The notes under the pieces: generated by a model | What the model saw: only the letters and a program-made list of their open reading frames with translations | Database searches by the model: none | What the model was told of the DNA's origin: nothing | Program-made: the position numbers and the translations under genes | Part shown: piece after piece, positions 55,382-64,000 of the stretch | How positions within the stretch are numbered: position 1 is the first letter of the stretch | Layout of the letters: every line of letters starts with the position of its first letter | NCBI GenBank assembly: GCA_028753945.1 | Contig: JAPNXP010000017.1 | Coordinates: 124,001 to 188,000, forward strand | DNA from: Hexactinellida sp. DTS-2022 | Taxonomy: Eukaryota > Porifera > Hexactinellida | Length of the DNA: 64,000 nucleotides | Reading direction: 5' to 3'

Positions 55382-56151
55382 GGCTTTCCTAGTTCTTTAA
55401 TCTTTTAGCTACACTCATTACAACATAGAACGTGCCTACATGGTATAAAGTAATAAGTAGTTTCTCGGGAAGTTAAACAAACAAAACAATTGTTGTTATT
55501 TTGTCACTTTCAACATCTTTTTCTAATTCATCTGAACTATCGGAAATTCTGTTTCTAATGGACTAATTGTATTAACAATGTTTCTGACGCAGTTTCAATT
55601 GATTTTGATAATTATTTCACAATGAAACATGAAACCAGATTTATCCATTTCAAATAATGTCTCGGTAAGGCTTTGTTAAGAATTATATATTGTGCAATGT
55701 ATTCTTCAGTGGTTGAAGAATATAATATAATATACTCATTATTATTAATAGAATAAGTCCATGTATTGTTGAACGAACTTTATTTGTAGAAAAATAAGAA
55801 AAAAATGTCCGACATTTGCTTTGATCGCTTATGTACCAGTGTAGCGTCTCTTTTAAATAAGATTTCTTTTATCAATTAGAAAAATTGTTAGATTAGCACT
55901 GATTTTGATTAAATATATTATTGGGGGAGTAGTTCTTCGAAACCATTATTTTCATCATAATTTTTTGTGTCAGGATAATTTTGGCCAACGAAACAATAAG
56001 CTCCGGGGTGCTTGTTCTAAGTAATACTGCAATTCATTTTTAGAAAAATAGTAAATATTCTGTCCCAAATCAACATTTCAACTATATACTCATTCCCCGC
56101 CAAAATTATTTGAACTTTATGAAGTATAATGCAGACATTAATCTTCTAGTA

Positions 56152-56869
56152 CAGGTATCCCTCTTTTACGCGGTAGATGCGTTCCTTGAAAAGCCCGAGT
56201 AAAACGAAATCGCGTATAAAAAACGGTCTATCTCATAGTAACACATATTAAACCTATAGATGCGTTTCCAAATATGATCAACATCGAATAAAATTTTAAA
56301 TACCTAGTGTTTAAACACTCAAACCTCCAACATCCGGACATCTAAGATAGCCAAGGTTTCCGTGTGTATGTTAATCCCATGGGATTGGAATTGAAATTAT
56401 TTCAACCTATGGGATTCCTGATAGAAACCAACTTGTGAGAATACTTGGGAATTCCCACAGAAAGGGAATTGTGGTGTGAAGGGAATTAAAATTCCCTTCA
56501 CACCGCAACCCTACACCTACGGGTACCTCCCACAACCGATATCTTTAGTGTGTATTGTGAAGCAAATATGTATTCATTTGACCAATAATATATTTGGATG
56601 AACTTACTATATGACAAATACATATCTCAAACTATCTACTATCCCTAAATCATCATTTTTTGTTTTTTTGAATTGTAGAACCGCTTTGTTGCCACTAAAT
56701 CTTAAAAATTATCTAAAATCTCGATAAAAAAGAGAATTAATTGTATGAAAATCATAGATAAACCGCGTAAAACGAGTTGAGGATGGCGTAATAAAGTTTT
56801 GGTTATAGAGAAATGTTCCGCGTAAAACGAAAACGCGTATAAAATACCGCATAAAACGAGTTATTACTG
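56152..56869. mobile_element. pogo-type MITE, AAAACGAG words
   Basis: A 718 bp element with ends CAGGTATCCCTCTTTTACGC and AAAACGAGTTATTACTG, TA on both sides. CGCGTATAAAA and GTAAAACGAG words repeat near both ends. A smaller palindromic stretch with CCATGGGATT and GGGAATTCCC-like words lies at 56370-56510. Confidence 0.7.
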
Positions 56870-57182
56870 TAGTGTATTAAAGGCCGTTTACTATCCATTG
56901 TATATATTCATCGAGTGGCATAGTGTCCCTGCCACGTGCAACTATGGCACGTAGCTATTTATGGCAAATAAGAAATTTACCACCTAGAGTAATTCGCCCC
57001 GTGCTATTCAAATCTGAAATCGGAATTTGTATATTTTAATTGCTTCATTAGTACCGAATTTACATATTTAATTGGCTTAGTATATAATTTATGAGTTTAT
57101 CACCTCTTAAAAATTCAAATTGCAAGAATTTGCTATTATATCATAATTAATATTTATATAAATATCCATGTAGAAGCATCTA

Positions 57183-57405
57183 CAGTCAACTCACGTTATA
57201 ATGAAGTGCTCGGAACCGTAGTTTCATTTCGTTAAAACCGGAGTTCGTTATAGGCAGAATTCGTCATAACCGGATTTCGTTATAACCAGAGTAAACCAAT
57301 AGCTTCTAGGCTATATTCGTTATAAGCGGAATTTCGTTGTATCCATTTCGTTAAAAACTAAGTTTTTGATAATGTATCCGACTTGGTTATAACGGGAGTT
57401 GACTG
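57183..57405. mobile_element. pogo-type MITE
   Basis: A 223 bp element with ends CAGTCAACTCACGTTATAAT and TTATAACGGGAGTTGACTG, TA on both sides; TTCGTTATAA(G/C)CGG words repeat inside. Close in style to 54866-55042. Confidence 0.9.
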
Positions 57406-57543
57406 TATAAACTTATTAATGCGGCTATTAACCGTTACTGTTTGTATAAAAATATTGTTGTTCAAATTCTTTTGTCCCGAAGTGTAGATTTTTTCCAATG
57501 TCAGCCAATTTAACCATTTATCTATTTGATAATGTCTTTATAG

Positions 57544-60503
57544 GTTCCAGATTGGGAAATTCTCTCTTATTGAAATATTTCCCAATTTCGTCATCATTAA
57601 TCCAAAGTTATGGAAAACACGATATTTCTGAACGTAGACAATTTGACCAATTACAGAATGCTACTAAACACAAACAAACGAAAGATGATATTGACTTGGA
57701 AATGTATGGTGCATCCATAATTCCTGAAAATGAAATCACTTTTCGAGTGGGATCTTATTCATTTGAAGTATGTGATAGTTTGATCAACATTTCACCGATA
57801 GCATCAATGACAATTGGTCAACCCCTAAACATTTCGGAAGAATTTTCTGATAATATTGACCCTGATTTGGAACTAGTTGGTTGCATCGGTCATAGTAAAA
57901 ATGGTTCTCTAGTTATCTTACAAAGAAGTATCAGACCACAATTAGTCACAACGTCTGAATTAGTTGATTCTCAAGATATGTGGACTTTGAGATCTATTGG
58001 AGACGAATTTCATCGATTCTTACTAATTTCTCTCAATGAATCTACAATGATTTTGCAAACTGGATTAAAAATCTTGGAGTTAGATCAGGATCAAACTGGA
58101 TTTTGTACCAATGAGAAAACTATTTATGCTGGAAATGTTCATTCCAATTTACTATTTATCCAAGTTTGTAGTGATTCATTGCGTTTGCTTGAGAATATTA
58201 AGTGTTTACAGTTGATTTCAATGCGTGAATTTGACAGTCAAGTTGTTGCTTGTAGCATCTGTGATCCTTATGGCGTACTTTTGCTTGAAAATAATAAGTT
58301 ATTAATGCTAGAAATAAAACTCAATAAATCAATAGTCATATCTAAAATACCTATGTACACTTCTGTACCCATTGTTACTCTATCTTTGTATAGAGATAAA
58401 GCTAACACTTTTAGTATTCAGCCATTAATTCAATCTATATCAAATCAAAGTGATGTAACTTTTCCTGAAAATTCACAGTTACCCCCTCAAATGGATCACA
58501 TTGATAATACTGGAGAACTCTTTTGGTTAGCACTAGTTAGAAATTCCGGGAGCTTAGAGATATTTTCTATCCCTAATTTTCAGCTAGTTTTTATGGTTAG
58601 AAATTTTTCTTTTGCTCCTCTCTTTTTAATTGATTCTGGCCATATTGATTCAGATAGAGTGACAACCGACAATATTACTGAATCTAAAGCTGATGTTCAA
58701 GAAATTTTATTTGCAAGTCTTGATATTGATGGAAAATTACCCTTCATATTAGCAATAATTAATAATGATTTAGTGATATATAAAGCTTTCAAAATTCCTT
58801 TTTCTTCTCATGAAAAGCACTTACTCTTTAGATTTAAGAGAGAATCCATTAGTATTTTAATGGAGGATAGAAAAAATATGAATGCTGATGAATGTGAATA
58901 TAATAGTGTTAATTGCTTGTCTAAAAAATTTAATCCCCCTAGATTTAGGCATTTTGAAAATGTTGGTAATTATACTGGAATTTTTATTTGTGGACCATTC
59001 CCGCAATGGATATTTATAACTTCGAAAGGTTCTTATAATATTCATCCCATGTATATTGATGGAGCGGTTGAATCATTTTCTTCTTTTCACAACGAAAATT
59101 GTCGTTTTGGATTCATTTTCTGTAACAGAGAAGGTATATTGCGAATTGCATTATTACCTAATTTTTTAAACTTAGATTATCCTTGGCCATTAAGAAAAGT
59201 ACCCTTAAGATGCACCTCGCATTTTGTGGCTTATCATATCGAAAGTAAAACTTATGCTTTAGCTTTAAGTAATAAATTGAAAGGGAATATACTCATTAAG
59301 AGTACAGGTGATGATACTGAGGAATTTGAAACCGTTTCGAAGGGCTCAAGGTTTATTTATCCGTATCAAGAGAAATACTTTGTTGAGTTATTTTCGCCTA
59401 CTAATTGGGAAGTAGTTCCAAACACACGCTTTGATCTCTGCTCTTTTGAACATGTTACTGCTCTTAAAGCTTTACCCCTTCGATCACAAGAACGTGCCAG
59501 TGGACTAAAAGTTTTTATCTGTGTTGGGACAACTGTGTTATATGGAGAAGATTTTACAGCCAAAGGAAGAATACTCATTTTTGATATTATTGATGTAGTT
59601 CCTGAGCCTGGAAAACCTTTAACAAGAAACAGGCTGAAGGTAATTTATGACAAAGAACAGGTTGGTCCAATTTCTGCGATAGATCAAGTAAATGGTCTTC
59701 TATTTACTTGTATAGGTAAGAAGATTTTCATGTGGAATTTCAAAGATACTAAAGAACTTATCGGCGTTGCTTTTATCGATGCTGAATTGTATATTCATAC
59801 AGCTATTAGCTTGAAAAACTTTATTCTTGTGGCTGATATTACCAAATCAATTCAGCTATTACAGTATAGGGAGGATCAAAAGTCACTATCATTAATTAGT
59901 AAAGATCCTTACCCTCTTAGATCTTATTCAATTGAATATTTGATCGAAGGAAATCAACTCGGATTCTTAGTTTCGGATGCAAGCAAAAATCTTCATTTAT
60001 TCCTTTATCAACCGGAGGATCCGGAAAGTATTGGTGGTTTAAGATTAATACGTCAAGGTATGATCCACATTGGCTCTCATATAAATGCAATGTTTCGTAT
60101 TAGATGTAGACCATCTGTTCAGTTTGGCTCTAATATTCATCATGTAAGGGGGTTGGCCATTAATGAGAAAAGGCATGTTACTTTTTATGCAACTTTAGAT
60201 GGATCAATAGGCTTCATCGTACCAATCTCTGAGAAGACCTTCCGTCGTTTACAAAGCTTACAAAACAAGTTAGTACAATGTCTTCAACACTATGCTGGTT
60301 TAAATCCCAAAGGTTTCCGCTTAACCCATACTAATAGAACTCTTTCTAATGCATCCAAAAATATTATCGATGGTGACTTGCTCTGGAGATATACTTACTT
60401 GGGTTTTAAAGAAAGGAACGAACTAGCGAAGCAAATTGGGACATCTTCCGCAACAATTATGGACGATCTAAGAAGTATTGAAAGAATTACAAATTTCTTT
60501 TAG
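57544..60503 (+). CDS. CPSF1: CPSF1 (CPSF160) exon 3, long terminal coding exon
   Basis: Codes residues 375-1360 without interruption, from the split glycine (G-SRLGNSLLLKY) to a TAG at 60501. The conserved LVGCIGHSKNGSLVILQRSI and RPQLVTT block (human GHGKNGALSVLQKSIRPQ) lies in the second propeller. The C-terminal CPSF_A domain runs from about residue 990, with ERASGLKVFICVGTTVLYGE, AKGRILIFDIIDVVPEPGKP, QEQVGPISA-like DKEQVGPISAID, and the tail RNELAKQIGTSSATIMDDL then ERITNFF (human ERTELAKKIGT). The linker after SRLGNSLLLKY lacks the basic KKKRV stretch of the human protein. An intronless 2.96 kb exon behind a 25 kb intron is unusual. Codon use is AT-rich like exons 1 and 2. Confidence 0.97.
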
Positions 60504-60688
60504 TTAATAATTGTTATTTTTAAAAACTTAGTTATAATTATTTATTATTATGGAAGAAGACAGTGTTTATTCTTTACAAATTTAGGTAGTCTCTATCTAG
60601 CTATGGTACTTTTTGTACTATCTTTGATATTATTCAATTAATTCTACATCATAAATCCCTCCAACAGTTTCGTTCTCGAATTTCTTCG

Positions 60689-60694
60689 ATTAAA
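60689..60694 (+). promoter_or_regulatory. Possible CPSF1 polyadenylation signal ATTAAA
   Basis: This is the first canonical-variant hexamer I see downstream of the CPSF1 stop, about 186 bases after it; no AATAAA precedes it. Assignment is by position only. Confidence 0.3.
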
Positions 60695-61093
60695 ACGAAT
60701 TTACAGTGCTAAATATTGTGCATTCTAAATTAATTCAACCTGTACAGCCAGATGAATCTAATCGTAATCAGGGGGAGGGATTGTACTTTGTTATTTGCTG
60801 ATTATTAGGCTCTTCCCAAAATGTTTTTTATGAAATATTTTCTCGCTTTTATTATAAGGTTTTTAATGTATTGTTTTCTCACGTTTATTATGCAACTTTT
60901 AATGTAATTCTGGAACTCACATAAAGTCTGTAGTGAACGAGATTACGAAATATTTAATAATTTGTCCATCCCTTTCCCCAAGGAGAAATTCACCGCATGG
61001 GCATAGGTACCTTTCTTTGCTGAAGTCAGGTTCTGCCTTTGAGTAGGGGATCATTCTTTTTGTTGCCGACAAAAAGCTCGTTCTCGGATGCAG

Positions 61094-61150
61094 GGCTGCA
61101 AATCAAGTCAATTATTTGATTTGATTTGATATGATATGATTTCATTGTAT
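61094..61150 (+). mobile_element. Fragment of the GATTT-word MITE
   Basis: CAGGGCTGCAAATCAAGTC followed by TTTGATTTGATTTGATATG resembles the start of 42202-42778. No right end. Confidence 0.5.
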
Positions 61151-61265
61151 TTCGATACTTTAAAAATCATTTTATAACAAACGTTTACATACAAACGCTT
61201 CTACGAACTGAACTGCACAATCCAAGATTTTTAAGAATCAGGAAAATCATTGTTAATATTTTATT

Positions 61266-61470
61266 ATATTTACTTTTCCGACTACTATCTAGTGGGCCAG
61301 TTCTGAAATCTCTACCTTTATTATTATTATTTCTCCGTAGACAATGCCCTGGTCACACCTTATAGATTGAGGGCTGAAAGTTGGCATGTAGATGCGGTCA
61401 TGCGGAGTAACCGTTTTTTTTGCATCCTGGGCTACGATTTTTGGCAAAATAATTTAAACACCTATTTAAA
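61266..61470 (+). repeat. Repeat R2 copy
   Basis: CTATCTAGTGGGCCAGTTCT, CTCCGTAGACAATGCCCTGG, GGGCTGAAAGTTGGCATGTA match 16505-16660 in the same order with moderate divergence. Following sequence to 62080 is AT-rich and featureless. Confidence 0.6.
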
Positions 61471-62082
61471 CTAATTATAGCCCATAACATGAAATAATGA
61501 AATGTAACCTATATCAAATTTATATGTAATTGATATCTGATTAAATTATACACCTTTTGGCTAATCACGAATGTTCAAATTGGCCTTGAATTTTTCACTA
61601 ATTGGTGTCCCAATTTCCATTGTTTCCTAACACTTCAGATTATGTAAAAGTGTTAAATATATTGCTCTATTATTTCAATTTGTGTTTTGAGCCTACTTAT
61701 ATTAAATTACAGTATTTCTACACGATCGATTAAAGCTAACTAAATTTACTAAATGAATTTGTTTGACTGAATTAATTCACTGTATATGTTAATGTTAAAT
61801 TAATTAACGCTTCTGTATATATCCTCAGTACGTATTACGTAGTATGGCTATTATTTTTATTGTAGTAGAAACTTGAACTTTTAAACGTGGGGCAACTCTC
61901 GTTGACTAAAGTAAACAAAATGGATTTAAAAAAAATGCCTGAGAATGCCATCATGTGACTAGATTACATCAAAAATCTACTTTTTGGTCCCCATTGAAGA
62001 TAGTAGAATGCAATTGATTTGTTTGAAGTAGTAAATCATAGGAAACCTCGGTTTTTATAACTAATATCTCATCAACAATATA

Positions 62083-62275
62083 CAGTCAGGTCTGCTTATT
62101 ATGAACAAGATTTCGTCTGCTTATTATGAAGATTTTTTATTATGAACAAACCCTACGGTCCCAATTAACAACTTACATAGGGTTTGTATTAAGTTGAGAT
62201 CGCTTATTATGAAGTCTCTCTATTATGAACACAATTTTTGGTCCCTTGAATGTTCATAATAAAAGAACCTGACTG
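62083..62275. mobile_element. pogo-type MITE, TTATTATGAA words
   Basis: A 193 bp element with ends CAGTCAGGTCTGCTTATTAT and TTCATAATAAAAGAACCTGACTG (written in part), TA on both sides. GCTTATTATGAA/TATTATGAAC words occur five to six times. Confidence 0.9.
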
Positions 62276-62639
62276 TACTTACTTTATTTCCAACTGAGGT
62301 TTTCCTTTCTAAAGGAACAAAATGACATTTTATTTGTAATTTATAAAATTTTCGCTGGATTTCGACGAAATTTGACGGATTTTGGAAATCTTTCCTGAAT
62401 AACTTTTGAATAAGGAACAATTTGGCAAACGCATCAGGTAAGATTATAACTATAAATGTGTTACTTCGTTAGAAAAAACTTTCTACTTTCTATTATAAGT
62501 ACTTTCTACTTTCTATTATAAATATTTTTCGGATCTTTAGGGTACGGATTCTGAACTAATTTGTATCTCAGAGAGGAAAAGAGATAAATTCAAGTTGCCC
62601 TAGTGAAAAATTATCAGCCACATGGTTTCCCATATGTAA

Positions 62640-62960
62640 ATAAAACTTTTTGTGAGCCTAGGACGCACCGTTTTCGACATTGCCATATATGGTAGTGTGA
62701 ATGTGACCCATTTTGATGACACATGCAAATTTGTATCTCCTAAACGGGAGACTCTAGAGCTTAGCTCTAAACTACTAACCACATTGATATATCATCTCTA
62801 AATCATTGCAAAGTCAAAAATCTCTCAAACCAAATGGTTACCTTGCTATAAACTCGAATGCCCATATATGAGGTGTCATGTGACCATCAAAAGAGAGAAA
62901 ATCCAAATTAAAAGTGAACTAGGGCTTAGTTCTAACTTTCAGACACTATCAGTGATTGAA
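62640..62960 (+). repeat. Dispersed repeat R1 (third copy)
   Basis: GCCATATATGG, TTTGTATCTCCTAAACGGGAG, AGCTTAGCTCTAAAC, CCCATATATGAGGTGTCATG and TGACCATCA blocks match 13490-13760 in order. No coding capacity. Sequence from 62960 to 63469 shows nothing further. Confidence 0.6.
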
Positions 62961-63469
62961 TTCCAGCTAGATGGCCTATTTTAATTCCTCCCCGAATCAA
63001 TATTCTTCTCTGTAGACGTGTCGAAAATCCTCTCTGCCACCTCAAAACCACCATATCTAATTATAGACTGCCACAATTTCTGAAGCTTAGTTTTGGGGAA
63101 TTTTTGAATTTATAACGCTGAAATTTGGAATATAGCACTATAATCAGTAAACTAAGACCTGTATACAGCCCCGATTATCCTAATTTGTCCTTAATTAAAA
63201 TCTGGACACCTTTGGGAGAAAAAATGTGGCTCAATTTTAAGTAATCCGTCCGTTTCGTCGAATATTGCCCAATTCTAATGAAAAAAATTCACTTTTCGCT
63301 ATGGTCACACCCCTGGCGTGGGTAAAGGGGACATGGTGTAATGGATTTGGCCGATTTTTAGTTCTGCACTCTTTTTCAATTTCCCAGAAATAATTTTATC
63401 ACATATGGTTCACCTTCCCTAATCCGAATAGGAGATACCAAAATATTTTATAATTAAAGTGAGAAAAAG

Positions 63470-63625
63470 CAGGGCCGGCTTTAGGCACACGCAACACAAT
63501 CAACCGCGTGGGGCGCCTATGATTTAGGGGGCGAAAATTATATAATCAATTCGTATTTGATGGAAAAACGCGGGGCGCCAAGATACTTTTTGCGTGGGGC
63601 GCCGAACGAGCTAAAGCCGGCACTG
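63470..63625. mobile_element. hAT-type MITE, GGGGCGCC words
   Basis: A 156 bp element with ends CAGGGCCGGCTTTAGG and CTAAAGCCGGCACTG and a perfect 8-bp duplication AGAAAAAG (63462-63469 and 63626-63633). CGTGGGGCGCC is repeated in the interior. The rest to 64000 is AT-rich with no gene. Confidence 0.95.
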
Positions 63626-64000
63626 AGAAAAAGTGAGAAGATTTCGTATATGTGTTGTGTATTACACTAGTTTAAATGTTTGTATATTTGTATGTAGGTT
63701 GACTTATTAATTATCATTAAAATATATTAATTCCAAATAAATGTATGGATTTGTTCTTCATGGATATACTGGGTTGGGAAATATTTGACTTGAGATGCAC
63801 TTAATTAAGTGCTTTTATGTTCGCTCCCATAAGATTATTCTATTCCTAAAGTCCTTCTATTACCGCATCCATGGAATAACATTTTTTGAGTTATGGACCA
63901 GAAATTTTTTTAAAGGTGTCAAAGTGGTATTGAAAAAATGGTTTATCAAAAATTTGCCTCGAGATATACATTTGTAACACATGGGACACCGATGCTAAAA

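Larger units (their letters stand above)
56089..57484. mobile_element. Tc1-like element carrying two pogo-type MITEs
   Basis: The left end (CTCATTCCCCGCCAAAATTATTTGAAC region, from 56089) and the right end (GTTCAAATTCTTTTG, CCCGAAGTG before TA at 57485) are inverse. Inner stretches (57100-57180) match 54700-54790. Two pogo-type MITEs are nested (56152-56869, 57183-57405). Its right end is 59 bp before CPSF1 exon 3. Confidence 0.65.
32415..57543 (+). other. CPSF1 intron 2, 25.1 kb, transposon-filled
   Basis: The donor is GTGAGT at 32415 and the acceptor TTTATAG ends at 57543. The junction is proven by the continuous conserved FLFLG-SRLGN reading across it. At least fifteen separate transposon units lie inside, several nested three deep. 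No host exon was recognised within. Stretches not listed separately (32415-33037, 33504-34740, 36923-37984, 44514-46240, 55382-56088) are AT-rich and featureless to me. Confidence 0.9.

Noticed and set aside
1-64000. Retroelements (LTR, LINE), Polintons, viral genes
   Set aside because: I looked for reverse transcriptase, integrase, capsid and polymerase-like motifs in the translations and saw none; all mobile DNA recognised is of DNA-transposon or Helitron type.

Overview
This is eukaryotic, almost certainly invertebrate animal, nuclear DNA. It is AT-rich and spliced (GT-AG introns). It holds two recognisable host genes in a dense, nested collection of DNA transposons. The transposon mix (hAT, P/THAP, Mutator-like, PIF/Harbinger, Merlin/ISXO2, pogo/Tc1-like, Helitron-like) fits a metazoan. 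The species cannot be named from the sequence. I saw no reverse transcriptase, LTR element, Polinton, viral gene, rRNA or CRISPR array.

Host genes. A 77-codon exon of ribosomal protein RPL7A (eL8) lies on the minus strand at 1372-1602; the rest of that gene runs off the left edge. A complete gene for CPSF1 (CPSF160, the largest subunit of the cleavage and polyadenylation specificity factor) lies on the plus strand from 28857 to 60503. Its three coding exons (28857-29352, 31788-32414, 57544-60503) join in phase to give 1360 codons plus a stop. Intron 2 is 25.1 kb and is mostly transposon.

Layout. 2184-9384 is a near-perfect palindrome: two 2.81 kb arms around a 1.58 kb spacer, each arm carrying an identical 263-codon Merlin/ISXO2-type transposase that points inward. 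9.4-17.4 kb holds hAT-type and pogo-type MITEs. 17.5-23.8 kb is a broken Harbinger element (transposase tail plus Myb/SANT-like gene). A P element with THAP exons has entered it (8-bp target duplication GACACGAT), and a Mutator-like element whose transposase ends in a RING finger has entered its Myb gene. 23.8-28.8 kb is MITEs and a Helitron-like element. CPSF1 intron 1 contains a fold-back repeat. Intron 2 contains, in order: a FLYWCH/MULE transposase joined to a P-element tail, a GC-rich MULE fragment, Helitron-like ends, a pogo-type element holding two further MITEs, a decayed MULE, a 6.6 kb P element (itself inside a pogo-type MITE and carrying a broken hAT gene and more MITEs), and a chain of MITEs that ends 59 bp before exon 3. 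60.5-64 kb is more repeats.

The most striking general pattern is a crowd of short hAT-type elements (ends beginning CAG, 8-bp target duplications, many perfect). Each interior is built from its own short word repeated many times (for example GCGGGAG, AGCGTGAG, GATTT, GGTATA, CGGGTT). I read these words as family-specific transposase-binding arrays. The palindrome with paired transposases and the RING-tailed MULE are the other leads.
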